Counted from the first letter of the stretch, positions 32,687 to 41,288 are shown. The stretch is 50,461 nt of DNA from Allobosea thiooxidans (GCF_900168195.1 NZ_FUYX01000023.1:1-50461); one strand, 5' to 3'. Numbers and translations: made by a program. The notes: a model not told the origin generated them from the sequence alone.

Positions 32687-33877
32687 TCAAACCCCGCCGA
32701 CGACTGGATGCCAGTCCGGCCGGTACGGGTCCTGATGGAAGCGGGCGTAGTAGTCGCCCTTCTCCTCGTAGAGCGCGCCGTAGTGGCGCATCTTGTCCTC
32801 GTCGAGCGAGACGCCGAGACCCGGCCCGGTCGGCACGCGGATGGCGCCGTCCTCGTATTTCATCAGCCCGCCTTCGATGATGTCGTCTGTCAGGTAGTGG
32901 TAATGGGCGTCGCCAGCGAAGCTCATCTCGGGGATGGTCGCCGCGGTGTGCAGCATCGCGGCGAGCTCGATGCCGAACTCGGCCCCGGAATGCATCGCGA
33001 CGCCGAGCCCGAAGGTGCGGCAGACCGCCGACAGGTCCTTCACCCCGCGCGGACCCTCCCAGTAGTGGATGTCGGTGAGCACGATATCGACGGCGCCGAG
33101 CCGGATCGCCGGGCCGAGATCGTCGAACTTGGCCGGATACATATTGGTCGCGATCGGGATGCGGACCGCCTTGCGTACGGCGGCGTTACCCTCGAGCCCC
33201 CAGGCCGGATCCTCGAAATACTCCAGGCCGACGGCTTCAAGCCGCTGGCCGATGCGGATGGCCGTCGGCACCGACCAGACGCCGTTGGGGTCGATCCGCA
33301 GGCCGAAATCCGGCCCCATTCGCTCGCGGCAGGCTTCGACGGCTGCCGCCTCGACCTCCGGCGACAGCACGCCCGCCTTGAGCTTCATTGATTTCACGCC
33401 GAGCGTTTCGTGAAGCTCCTGGCAAAGATCGGCCATGTCCTCGGCATGCTCGTCATGGCCGCCGCCCGGCCGGTCATAGCGCCAGAACAGATAGGCGATC
33501 ATCGGAATGCGATCGCGGACCGGGCCGCCGATCAGGTCGCAGAGCGGCCGGCCGAGCGCCTTGCCCTGGATGTCGAGACAGGCCATCTCGATCGCGGCGT
33601 AAAGCCGGGCGTTGGAGAGATAGTAGATCGCCCGCAACGTCTTGAGCTTGATCAGCTCCAGATGGAACGGGTCCATGCCGATGATGCGCGGCTTGAGCCT
33701 CATCAGAGCGCCGCGCTGGTCGCCGCCGCCGACTTCGCCGAGCCCGATGATGCCCTCATCGGTCACGAGCTCGAGGATGGTGCGCAGAAAATAGCCCGGA
33801 TGCACGCCGGTGTTGTGGCGAAGCTGCGCATTGAGCGGTATCGCCACGCAGCGCACCTTCATGTCGACAATCCTCAT
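32687..33877 (-). CDS. Enolase-superfamily dehydratase, glucarate-dehydratase-like
   Basis: 396 aa. The C-terminal barrel carries Lys165-x-Lys167 (MKLKAG), Asp196 in RIDPNGVW, Glu222 in YFEDPAWG, Asn245 in IATNMYPAKF, Asp269 in VLTDIHYWEG, and His296 in AMHSGAEFGIEL. The Asn ligand in IATNM and the following D-x-H-x-W pattern place it in the glucarate-dehydratase subgroup rather than the mandelate-racemase group. It should remove water from a C5-C6 aldarate or similar acid to give a 5-keto-4-deoxy product. ATG 33877 has GGAG 10 bases upstream. It lies between an SDR and the second RraA gene in the leftward operon. The exact stereoisomer cannot be told. Confidence 0.88.
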   Translation of the reverse strand: MRIVDMKVRCVAIPLNAQLRHNTGVHPGYFLRTILELVTDEGIIGLGEVGGGDQRGALMRLKPRIIGMDPFHLELIKLKTLRAIYYLSNARLYAAIEMACLDIQGKALGRPLCDLIGGPVRDRIPMIAYLFWRYDRPGGGHDEHAEDMADLCQELHETLGVKSMKLKAGVLSPEVEAAAVEACRERMGPDFGLRIDPNGVWSVPTAIRIGQRLEAVGLEYFEDPAWGLEGNAAVRKAVRIPIATNMYPAKFDDLGPAIRLGAVDIVLTDIHYWEGPRGVKDLSAVCRTFGLGVAMHSGAEFGIELAAMLHTAATIPEMSFAGDAHYHYLTDDIIEGGLMKYEDGAIRVPTGPGLGVSLDEDKMRHYGALYEEKGDYYARFHQDPYRPDWHPVVGGV

Positions 33878-33891
33878 CGGCGTTGGTCTCC

Positions 33892-34653
33892 CTAGAGATG
33901 CATGCCGCCATCGACGAAGAGCGTCGTGCCGGTGATGTAACGAGCCGCGTCGGAGGCGAGGAACAGGGCGGCCTCGGCGCAGTCCTCGGGCGTGCCGAGG
34001 CGGTGGGCGGGAATGCGCGCCAACACCGCCGCGCGATAGGCAGGGTCGGCCAGCGTCTCGCGGTTCCGCGCCGTCGCGATGGCGCCGGGCGCCAGGACAT
34101 TGCAGGTCACGCCGCTCGCCGCGACCTGGCGGGCGATGTTGCGCGTCATGCTTTCGAGCGCGGCCTTGCTCGCGGCATAGACCAGCATCTCGGGATGCTC
34201 CCGCACCTGCTGGATCGAGCCGATTGCGATCAGCCGGCCGAAGCCGCGCTCCGCCATCGCCGGCACGAAGGCCTGGACCAGCCGGTAGTTGGCAGCGAGG
34301 TTGATCTCCCATTGCCGGTCGAGTCCGGCGCGGTCGAAATCCTGCCAGGCCGCCCGTTCCTGCAGCGCAGCGTTGAGCACGAGGATATCGAGCCCGCCGA
34401 ACCGCGCCGTTACCTCCCCGATCAGGCGTTCGACCTCGGCCGGCTGCCGGAGGTCGGCGGCGATGGCCGTTTCCGCCCCGGCAGCGCGGTGGGCAGTATC
34501 AAGATCGGTATCGGAAGCCGGGCCGTTGAGGGCCACTCGGGCGCCGCAACGCGCGAGCGACGCCGCGATGGCGAGCCCAATACCTTGCGTCGCGCCGGTG
34601 ACGAGCGCCCGACGGCCGCCGAGATCGACGCTCAAGCCAGGCCTGTCAGTCAT
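33892..34653 (-). CDS. Short-chain dehydrogenase/reductase (classical SDR)
   Basis: 253 aa. Cofactor motif TGATQGIG (residues 19-26), NAALQER in place of NNAG, catalytic Ser in IAIGSIQQV, and YAASK. The C-terminus ITGTTLFVDGGMHL is typical. Related proteins with GSIQQ act on sugar acids and gluconate-type ketones, though this is a weak hint. Its start ATG 34653 overlaps the permease stop by 8 bases, and its stop is 14 bases before the dehydratase gene, so it belongs firmly to the leftward operon. Confidence 0.9.
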   Translation of the reverse strand: MTDRPGLSVDLGGRRALVTGATQGIGLAIAASLARCGARVALNGPASDTDLDTAHRAAGAETAIAADLRQPAEVERLIGEVTARFGGLDILVLNAALQERAAWQDFDRAGLDRQWEINLAANYRLVQAFVPAMAERGFGRLIAIGSIQQVREHPEMLVYAASKAALESMTRNIARQVAASGVTCNVLAPGAIATARNRETLADPAYRAAVLARIPAHRLGTPEDCAEAALFLASDAARYITGTTLFVDGGMHL

Positions 34654-35548
34654 GGCTGCCGCCCAGGCGGGCGTCGAAGGCGTCGCGTACGGCGTCGCCG
34701 AGGAAATTCAGCGCGAGCACGGTGAGGAAGATGGCGAGGCCGGGGAAGAAGCTCATCCACCAGGACTGGTAGAACTGGATGCCGGTCGCGACCATGTAGC
34801 CCCAGCTCGGCGTCGGCGGCTGCACCCCGAGTCCGAGAAAGGAGAGAGCGCTTTCGGTGATGAGCGCCTGGGAGGCCGAAAGCGAGCCATAGACGATGAC
34901 GTTGCCCGAGACGTTGGGCCAGATGTGCCGCAGCAGGATCCGCAGCGGGCGAGCGCCGGCGGCCTGTGCCGCGACGACATAGTCGGCCTCCCGCAGCGAC
35001 AGCACCTCGGCCCGGACCAGCCGCGCGAAGCCCGGCATCTTGGTGATGGCGATCGCGAGCATGGCGTTGATGAGGTCGGGGCCGAGCACGGCGACGATCG
35101 AGAGCGCCAGCACCAGCAGCGGGAAGGCGAGGAAGGCGTCCATGATCCGCATGATCAGCGCATCCCAGAGGCCGCCCAGCCAGCCGGAGACCAGGCCGAG
35201 GATCGAGCCGGCGATCAGCGCGAGCCCGATCGCGAAGATGACGACCTGGAGTGAGACCGTGGCGCCGTGCAGAACCCTGGAGAGCACGTCGCGGCCGATC
35301 TCGTCGGTGCCGAACCAATGGGCCGCGCTGGGCGGCATCGAAAAGGCGTCCGGGTCGATATCGGTCGGCGAATAGGGAGAGAGCCAGGGGGCGGCAAGGC
35401 CCAGCCCGACGATGATGGCGAGCACCACCGTGCCGAACTGGCCCTGCCAGGACCCGAGGATGCGGCGCAGGATGAGCGCTCCGGGCGAACGCGGTGCACG
35501 CGTCGCCGATGAAGCGGCGGATGACATGGTTTCGGTCACGACCGCCAT
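34646..35548 (-). CDS. ABC transporter permease, DppC type
   Basis: 300 aa. After a Ser/Ala-rich tail come the first membrane segment, HWFGTDEIGRDVLSRVLHGATVSL, and five more membrane segments. The coupling loop reads VAAQAAGARPLRILLRHIWPNVSGNV, and the C-terminal FLGDAVRDAFDARLGG is a variant of the DppC ending. GTG 35551 and ATG 35548 are adjacent possible starts; either way the gene overlaps the stop of the DppB-type gene (GTGATG). It pairs with the permease at 35548-36486, and the divergently encoded binding protein at 37475 is the probable partner. No ATPase follows; an SDR does. Confidence 0.91.
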   Translation of the reverse strand: MAVVTETMSSAASSATRAPRSPGALILRRILGSWQGQFGTVVLAIIVGLGLAAPWLSPYSPTDIDPDAFSMPPSAAHWFGTDEIGRDVLSRVLHGATVSLQVVIFAIGLALIAGSILGLVSGWLGGLWDALIMRIMDAFLAFPLLVLALSIVAVLGPDLINAMLAIAITKMPGFARLVRAEVLSLREADYVVAAQAAGARPLRILLRHIWPNVSGNVIVYGSLSASQALITESALSFLGLGVQPPTPSWGYMVATGIQFYQSWWMSFFPGLAIFLTVLALNFLGDAVRDAFDARLGGSHD

Positions 35549-36486
35549 CACGCCTTCACCCGCGGGTCGAAGGCCCGGTACAGCATGTCGGTCAGCAGGT
35601 TCACCAGGAAGACGGCGATGACGATGAACAGGATCGCACCCTGGATGACCGGGAAATCGCGCTGGAAGATGCCGTCGACCAGCATCCGCCCGAGGCCCGG
35701 CAGCGCGAAGACCGTTTCGGTGACGACCGCGCCGCCGAGCAGCGCCCCGACCTGCAGGCCGATGACCGTGACGATCGGGATCAGCGCATTGCGCAGCGCG
35801 TGCCGGGTCAGCACGAGACGCTCGTTGAGGCCCTTGGCTCTGGCGGTCCGGACATAGTCCTGGGACAGGACCTGCAGCATCGAGGCGCGGGTCTGGCGCA
35901 TGACGAGTGCCGCGAAGGCGGTTCCGATCGTCAGCGCCGGCATGATCATCAGCCGGAGGTTCTCCGCCGGGTCGTCGAAGAGGCGCACATGGCCGGAGGC
36001 AGGGAGCCAGCCGAGCTTGAGCGAGAACAGCATGATCAGCAGCACGCCCATCCAGAAATAGGGCACCGCGACCGAGGACATGGCCAGGAAGCTGGCGATT
36101 ACGTCGATGAAGCTGCCACGAAAGCGCGCAGCCAGGATGCCGGCTGGCATACCGATCGCCACCGCGATCAGGATCGACAGGAAGCCGAGTTCGAGCGTCA
36201 CCGGAACGCGCGCCGCCAGCATCTGGCCGACATCCTCCCGCGTGCGCAGCGAGCGGCCGAAATCGCCCTGGGCGACCCGCGCGAGCCAGGTGACGTATCG
36301 GATCGGCGCCGGCTGATCGAGCCCGTATTCGATGCGCACCGCGGCGCGCTGCTCCGGCGTCGCCTGCTCACCCAGGATCGTGACCGTCGGATCGCCGGGC
36401 AGCAGGTTGGTGAGCGCGAAGACGATGATCGTCACGAAGAACGCCACCGGCAGCATCTGCGCGAGCTTCTTGCCGAAATAGATCAT
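35548..36486 (-). CDS. ABC transporter permease, DppB type
   Basis: 312 aa, six membrane segments. The N-terminus YFGKKLAQMLPVAFFVTIIV, the segment FALTNLLPGDPTVTILGEQA, the helix RIEYGLDQPAPIRYVTWLA, and the coupling loop RTARAKGLNERLVLTRHALRNALIPI (about residues 213-238) identify DppB/OppB. It ends LYRAFDPRVKA. ATG 36486 is 15 bases after the GntR stop; the ribosome binding site is weak, so coupling to the regulator gene is likely. The frame extends upstream to 36756 but would overlap the regulator entirely. Confidence 0.92.
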   Translation of the reverse strand: MIYFGKKLAQMLPVAFFVTIIVFALTNLLPGDPTVTILGEQATPEQRAAVRIEYGLDQPAPIRYVTWLARVAQGDFGRSLRTREDVGQMLAARVPVTLELGFLSILIAVAIGMPAGILAARFRGSFIDVIASFLAMSSVAVPYFWMGVLLIMLFSLKLGWLPASGHVRLFDDPAENLRLMIMPALTIGTAFAALVMRQTRASMLQVLSQDYVRTARAKGLNERLVLTRHALRNALIPIVTVIGLQVGALLGGAVVTETVFALPGLGRMLVDGIFQRDFPVIQGAILFIVIAVFLVNLLTDMLYRAFDPRVKA

Positions 36487-36500
36487 AACGACGGCGGCCT

Positions 36501-37238
36501 TCAGTAGCGATCGAGACGGCGTTGGTCGCGCGTGATCTCGGCGAGGACGGCGCCTGAAACTGCGAAATGCGTCGTCATCGCGTTGCGCGCAGCCACAGGA
36601 TCGCGCGCCTTGATCGCATCGATCACCGCCTGGTGCCGCGCGACGGTCGCCATGGGGTCGCGCAGGTCGCGCTGCATGCCGAGCGCCCGCTGCGTGAACT
36701 TGATTGTCTCCGCCAGCGCGTCGACGAGGTGCTCGAGCAGCGCATTGCCGGAGCAACGCGCGAGCGCGATATGGAAGGCAAGGTCACCCTGGAGCCAGCG
36801 CTCGAAGTCGCCGTCGACATTGGCGCGCATCTTGTCCAGCGCGGCTTCCACGGGCTCGAGTTGAAGGGGCGAGGCCCGCTCGGCCGCCAGCGCGGCCACT
36901 TCGACCTCGATCGCCCGGCGCAGCTCGACCGCCTCGCGCAGGCCGTTATCCGTCACGCGGACGGCCAGGCGCAGGAACTGGTCCAGAGGGGCGACCGAAA
37001 GCCCCTTTACTGTCGTCGGCTTGCCTTGCTGGATCTGGACGATGCCGAGCGCGGCGAGCCTTCCGAGTGCCTCGCGGACCACCGGCTTCGACACGTTGAG
37101 CCGCTTGGCGAGATCCGATTCCGACGGCAGCGAGTCGCCGGCGCGGTAAACGCGCTCGGCCACGCGGTCGATGACGAACTGCGTCACCGCCTCGGTGAGA
37201 CGCTGCTTGTCGGGTTGAATGGCGGAAATCTCGCTCAT
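36501..37238 (-). CDS. GntR-family regulator, FadR subfamily
   Basis: 245 aa. N-terminal wHTH (residues 12-75) with YRAGDSLPSESDLAKRLNVSKPVVREALGRL, then an all-helical FCD effector domain (about 95-225) with LRRAIEVEVAALAAERAS, FHIALARCSGN and ARHQAVIDAIKARDPVAARNAM. The His and Asp/Asn positions typical of metal-binding FCD domains (HIA, RHQ) are present. It is the first gene of the leftward operon and faces the binding-protein gene at 37475. Palindromes at 37242 and 37409 fit repression of both directions, relieved by the imported acid or a breakdown product. There is no clear ribosome binding site, because the operator occupies that place. Confidence 0.93.
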   Translation of the reverse strand: MSEISAIQPDKQRLTEAVTQFVIDRVAERVYRAGDSLPSESDLAKRLNVSKPVVREALGRLAALGIVQIQQGKPTTVKGLSVAPLDQFLRLAVRVTDNGLREAVELRRAIEVEVAALAAERASPLQLEPVEAALDKMRANVDGDFERWLQGDLAFHIALARCSGNALLEHLVDALAETIKFTQRALGMQRDLRDPMATVARHQAVIDAIKARDPVAARNAMTTHFAVSGAVLAEITRDQRRLDRY

Positions 37239-37241
37239 GAC

Positions 37242-37252
37242 ATATCAGATAT
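37242..37252. promoter_or_regulatory. Palindrome ATATC-A-GATAT, candidate GntR operator 1
   Basis: A perfect 5+1+5 inverted repeat lies 4 bases upstream of the gntR start, in the position expected for autoregulation. It shares the core CATATC with the second candidate site at 37409-37422. Confidence 0.5.
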
Positions 37253-37408
37253 CTTGGAGGCCGAGAGTCGTCAACGCCTTTCGAATTCGACCCGCGAGAG
37301 CGGCGTATTCGTCGATTTTTGGTCGATATGCTGCATTGCGATGATGTTTTGCGCTCCTGCAGCAAGCGATTGCCTCGTTCAATTCGAAAAAATCGTTGCG
37401 GTTACCTC

Positions 37409-37422
37409 ATAACATATCTTAT
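37409..37422. promoter_or_regulatory. Palindrome ATAACATATCTTAT, candidate GntR operator 2 in the importer promoter
   Basis: A 14-base imperfect palindrome (two mismatched positions), 53 bases before the binding-protein ATG. It covers the spacer and start of the -10 of a possible promoter, TTGCGG (37396-37401) with TATAGG (37420-37425). A repressor bound here would block RNA polymerase. Confidence 0.45.
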
Positions 37423-37474
37423 AGGCTTGCCTCGGCTGGCGCCGCCAAGAGCGCCTTGGGAGGAGATTGCCTCG

Positions 37475-39034
37475 ATGGCTTTGATTTCACGTCGCGGTTT
37501 GTTGCTGGGCGCCTCCGGCGCCGGCCTCATCGCCGGCCTGCCCGGCCTGGCCTTTGCGCAGACTTCTCCGGTCCGGAGCGGCGCCATCGTCGCCTCGATG
37601 GACCTGCAGCCGAAGAGCCTGGACCCGATCATGGGCGACGCGCCGACCTCGGATCGCTACGCCCTCATCCAGATGTTCGAGGGGCTGCTCAAATTCGACG
37701 TGCAGGGCAATCTCCAGCCGTCGCTGGCGACGAGCTGGGAATGGTCCGAAGACAAGAAGTCCGTCGTCTTCAAGCTGCGCGACGGCGTCGTCTTCCATGA
37801 TGGCGAGCCGTTCAACGCCGAGGCGGTGGTGTTCAATATCGGGCGCGTCGTGGCGCCCGGCTCGACCGCCCCGCGCAGTCCGGATCTCGCCGACATCGCC
37901 GGCGCCGAGGCGCTCGCCCCGATGACGGTGAAGGTCAATCTCAAGCAGCCTTCAGGCGCCGCGCTGGCGTCGCTCGCCGTCGAGGCCGGGATGATGTGCT
38001 CGCCGGCAGCGCTGAAAAAGCTCGGCCAGGATTTCGGCCGGCAGCCCGTGGGGACGGGGCCGTACAAATTCGCCGAATGGGTCGGCGGCAGCCATATCCG
38101 CTTCGTGCGCAACGAGCGCTACTGGCGCGATGGTGCCGACGGCAAGAAGCTGCCCTATGCCGATGCGGTGACGCTGCGGATCATCCCGACCACGGCGGTC
38201 AAGATGGTCGAAGTCAAGTCGGGCGGGGTCCATCTGGTCGACGGCGTGACCCCGCGAGACTTCGAAGAGGTCGAGAAGAACGAGGCGTTGAAGCTCGTCG
38301 CCGTTCCGCCGGGCATTGCGCAATGGCTGACATTCAACGTCTCCAAGGGCATCTTCGCCAATCCCGCCCTGCGCGCCGCAGTCAACCACGGCATCGATCG
38401 AAACGTCCTGATGAAGGGCATCACCCGTGGCTTCGGCGCCGTGACGCCCACCTGGGTCCCGCCGACGGACTGGTCTTATGACGCCAGCGTGCCGTCACCG
38501 AAGCTGGATCCCGCAAAGGTGCAGGCTTTCCTCAAGGAAGGCGGGCAGCCGAACGGCTTCACCTGCAAGCTCTCGATCATCCAGCGCGATCCGGACACGC
38601 AGGTCGCGCAGATCGTCCAGGCCCAGCTCAAGCAGTTCCGCATCAACATGGAAATCGAGATCCTCGAGCGGCAGGCCTGGGTGCCTAAGGTGCTCGGGCT
38701 TCAGCACGAGCTGGCCATGGGGCGGGTGAATGTGCCGCGCGCCGACCCCGACCATGTCTTCGGGCCGTTTTTCGGACGCGCCGCTTCGCAGAATTGGTCC
38801 GGCATCAAGGACGAGGAGGTCTTCAAGCTGGTCGATCAGGGCCGCGAGGAGACCGATCAGGCCAAGCGCAAGGTGATCTACAAGGAACTTCAGACCGCCC
38901 TGAACAAGAACGACTACTATTCCTGGCTGTTCTTCCGCGAGGCGCGCCATGTCGCCCGCAAGGAACTCCAGAACATCGTGCTCGATTCGGGCGGCGCCTG
39001 GCAGCTCGCCGAGGCGTGGCTCGCCAAAGCCTGA
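37475..39034 (+). CDS. ABC transporter substrate-binding protein, family 5
   Basis: 519 aa. Twin-arginine-like signal ISRRGLLLGASGAGLIAGLP ending near AFAQ (residue 29). The mature part has GAIVASMDLQPKSLDPI, MFEGLLKFD, the signature block VVFKLRDGVVFHDGEPFNAEAVVFNI, and VGTGPYKFAEWVGGSHIRF. GGGAGGAG lies 9 bases before ATG 37475. It is divergent from the GntR-permease operon and most likely feeds the permeases at 34646-36486, so the transporter is split across one intergenic region with the binding protein on its own promoter. The ligand is unknown; the surrounding sugar-acid enzymes argue that this family 5 protein binds an acidic sugar or its conjugate rather than a peptide. Confidence 0.92.
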   Translation: MALISRRGLLLGASGAGLIAGLPGLAFAQTSPVRSGAIVASMDLQPKSLDPIMGDAPTSDRYALIQMFEGLLKFDVQGNLQPSLATSWEWSEDKKSVVFKLRDGVVFHDGEPFNAEAVVFNIGRVVAPGSTAPRSPDLADIAGAEALAPMTVKVNLKQPSGAALASLAVEAGMMCSPAALKKLGQDFGRQPVGTGPYKFAEWVGGSHIRFVRNERYWRDGADGKKLPYADAVTLRIIPTTAVKMVEVKSGGVHLVDGVTPRDFEEVEKNEALKLVAVPPGIAQWLTFNVSKGIFANPALRAAVNHGIDRNVLMKGITRGFGAVTPTWVPPTDWSYDASVPSPKLDPAKVQAFLKEGGQPNGFTCKLSIIQRDPDTQVAQIVQAQLKQFRINMEIEILERQAWVPKVLGLQHELAMGRVNVPRADPDHVFGPFFGRAASQNWSGIKDEEVFKLVDQGREETDQAKRKVIYKELQTALNKNDYYSWLFFREARHVARKELQNIVLDSGGAWQLAEAWLAKA

Positions 39035-39072
39035 CGCGGGCGCCGACATCCGGCCCGATTGCGAGGATTGCC

Positions 39073-40068
39073 GTGAATGTGAATGCACCCGGCGGAACGC
39101 CTGGCAATCGGGAAGGGATCGAGAACGCGGGCGTCGTGAAGGATGTTCTCCAGCGACGAGCCACGGTTCTCGTCCTCTCCAAGAGCGTGCCCGCGGCCAC
39201 GGTCGCGGCGCTGGCGCAGCGCTTCGAGATACTCGATCCGACGAAGCCCGAGGATATCGATGCGCTCGTCGCGGCCCATGGTGCTCGCATTCGCGGGATC
39301 GCGACAACGGGAAAGGCCAAGCTCGACAGAACCCTGCTGGAGCGCCTGCCAGCGCTCGAAATCGTGGCCTGTTACAGCGCGGGGCTCGACAATATCGATG
39401 CGGAAGCCCTGGCCGAGCGCGGCATCGTTCTGACCAATAGTTCGGCTGCGCTTGCGGAAGAGGTTGCCGATCTCGCCATCGCGCTCATGGTGATGGCCCG
39501 GCGCCGCCTCGTCGCGGCCGACTCTCATGTTCGCCGTGGCGCCTGGGCAGAAGGCGCCTTTCCGCTGGGCCAGTCGGTGAGAGGAGCGCGTATCGGCTTG
39601 CTCGGTCTCGGCCATATCGGCAGCGGCATCGCCCGCCGCGGCGAAGTGATGGGCATGCATCCGCGCTACTGCACCCGGCGGCCGGTGGCGGGCTGCTCGT
39701 ATCCCTATTATCCCGATGCGCGGACACTTGCCGCCGACAGTGACGTCTTCGTCGTCGCCTGCCCGGGTGGACCAAGCAATCGTGGCCTCGTCGACAGGAG
39801 CGTCATTGCGGCGTTGGGACGAGAAAGCACGCTGATCAACATCGCCCGGGGCGAAATCGTTGACGAAGCTTCGCTGATCGAAGCTCTGACCACGGGACAG
39901 CTGGGCTCCGCCGGGCTTGATGTCTTCGCCGATGAGCCTCATGTCCCAGCCAGTCTTCGGGAGCTGCACAACGTCGTGCTGACGCCGCATCTCGGCAGCG
40001 CCACTATCGAGACGAGAGACGCGATGGGGGCAAGCGTCGTCCGGTCCTTGTTGCAAGCGCTCGACTGA
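39073..40068 (+). CDS. D-isomer-specific 2-hydroxyacid dehydrogenase
   Basis: 331 aa with the two-domain 2-hydroxyacid dehydrogenase layout. Substrate loop YSAGLDNID, NAD-binding motif GLLGLGHIGSG, catalytic Arg in NIARGEIVDE, Glu in DVFADEPHVP, and His in LTPHLGSAT. CTRRP after the second strand suggests NADP(H) use. No ATG is available before the conserved region; GTG 39073 follows GCGAGG closely and is the best start. It is 38 bases after the binding-protein stop, so they form a two-gene operon. It may reduce hydroxypyruvate, glyoxylate or tartronate semialdehyde arising from the dehydratase/aldolase pathway on the other strand. Confidence 0.9.
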   Translation: MNVNAPGGTPGNREGIENAGVVKDVLQRRATVLVLSKSVPAATVAALAQRFEILDPTKPEDIDALVAAHGARIRGIATTGKAKLDRTLLERLPALEIVACYSAGLDNIDAEALAERGIVLTNSSAALAEEVADLAIALMVMARRRLVAADSHVRRGAWAEGAFPLGQSVRGARIGLLGLGHIGSGIARRGEVMGMHPRYCTRRPVAGCSYPYYPDARTLAADSDVFVVACPGGPSNRGLVDRSVIAALGRESTLINIARGEIVDEASLIEALTTGQLGSAGLDVFADEPHVPASLRELHNVVLTPHLGSATIETRDAMGASVVRSLLQALD

Positions 40069-40279
40069 GTCGTTGGACGGCAAGCCCCCGAGCCGGCCGC
40101 GATTGGGCTCGAGGCGCCGCTTGGCTTCTGGGATGCGCCAATAGCTGAACTTAGCGCCTTGCCCAAAAGCAGACCTTGGCGGCTCTAGCACAAAACTTTA
40201 GCTGAGACCCCAAGCTCCCGACGGCAGCTCGTGCATGGCTCGATCCAGCCTGGGAAGCGGACCAACTAGCAGTTTGCGG

Positions 40280-40399
40280 CCGCGGCCAAAGCGGGTACTT
40301 CCAGGCAAGGGTGACCCGCGATGAACAAAACACCTGAGCAAGCCATAGACCATGGTTTCCGAGCAACGGCAGCACGATTGCGAGCGCCCCAAGGTTCCG
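40280..40399 (-). pseudogene. Possible C-terminal remnant of a MATE efflux transporter
   Basis: On the minus strand, forty codons read LGALAIVLPLLGNHGLWLAQ, then SSRVTLAWKYPLWPR. MATE pumps end with a hydrophobic helix followed by GNHGLWLA..., a variable ARG(L)TL motif and a YP doublet, and this stretch fits that order. Nothing else of a MATE protein is present. It lies in the 365-base gap between the 2-hydroxyacid dehydrogenase and the IclR gene; the rest of the gap is featureless. The match is short and made by eye. Confidence 0.35.
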
Positions 40400-40433
40400 G
40401 ACAGTTCTGCAGAACCCGGCGGCGCGCCCGGCG

Positions 40434-41246
40434 CTATAGCATCCTGGACAACTCTGCACTAATCAGTTGGGCGGTTTCACGCACGAGCCTTCCGCAAAGC
40501 TCGTGGCGCCGTTCGTCGTGCCGGTACACCGGCATACTGATGCTGACCGCTCCGATAGGCTCCCGCGAACGGTTGAAGATCGGGCTGCCGAAACAGCGGA
40601 TGTCCGGCTCGTTTTCCTCGTCATCGAACGCGAACCCCTGCTCACGCGTCCGCTTCAATTCATCTAACAGCGCTGCGGGTGTCGTAAACGTCTTGGCGGT
40701 GTAGCGCTTCAGGTCCAGGCCCTTGATAACGTCCAGGAGTCGTTCGTCCGGCAGGCCGGACAGCCACGCCTTCCCTACGGACGTGGAGTGAAGTTCGACC
40801 TGGCCGCCAATGCTGGTTTTCATCTGCACCCTGTTGGAGCCCACCAGCTTGTCTATGTAGACCATCCGGTTATTGCTCGGCACAGCAAGATGCACGGTCT
40901 CGTCCGTTGCGTCGCGAAGCGACACCAGAAAATCCCTTGCGATCGTCCGCAGGTCGGAATCCTCCCAGGTCTTTGCAGCAAACTGGAGAAGGCGTGGCCC
41001 CAGCCGAAACGTTCCATTCTCTCCTGACTGCGTGACGAGCCCCTCCGCGATGAGCGCCGAAACGAGGCGGTATATCGTACCCCGGGGAAACGGCGCGCGC
41101 TTTGTCAGCTGGGCGATGTTCAGCATTCCAGGGGCATCGGCAATGATCTGCAGCACCGTCATGAACTTCGAGAACGACGCCGCTCCTTGTACGTGATGAA
41201 GCGCTCCACCATCGCCCTCATCCTGCTCATTCTTGGTCACGGGCAT
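40434..41246 (-). CDS. IclR-family transcriptional regulator
   Basis: 270 aa, standard length. The wHTH (about residues 25-85) contains NIAQLTKRAPFPRGTIYRLVSALIAEGLV. The effector domain (about 100-265) contains VHLAVPSNNRMVYIDKLVG, LHSTSVGKAWLSGLP, and EPIGAVSISMPVYR. ATG 41246 has GAGG almost touching it; TTG 41264 in frame is an alternative. It is divergent from the DUF1330/TRAP genes. A TGGGC-N5-GTCCA site 43 bases upstream of the start, repeated with variation before the alcohol dehydrogenase and before TRAP dctP, points to this protein as the regulator of the whole 41446-47627 cluster. The effector is probably the TRAP substrate. Confidence 0.92.
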   Translation of the reverse strand: MPVTKNEQDEGDGGALHHVQGAASFSKFMTVLQIIADAPGMLNIAQLTKRAPFPRGTIYRLVSALIAEGLVTQSGENGTFRLGPRLLQFAAKTWEDSDLRTIARDFLVSLRDATDETVHLAVPSNNRMVYIDKLVGSNRVQMKTSIGGQVELHSTSVGKAWLSGLPDERLLDVIKGLDLKRYTAKTFTTPAALLDELKRTREQGFAFDDEENEPDIRCFGSPIFNRSREPIGAVSISMPVYRHDERRHELCGRLVRETAQLISAELSRML

Positions 41247-41288
41247 ACCTCGCAAGCTTGACAACGAAACACCCCGGCTCTAAAAATT

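Noticed and set aside
40321..40704. Plus-strand frame overlapping the IclR gene end and the MATE-like remnant
   Set aside because: Antisense to the well-supported IclR gene; composition not protein-like.
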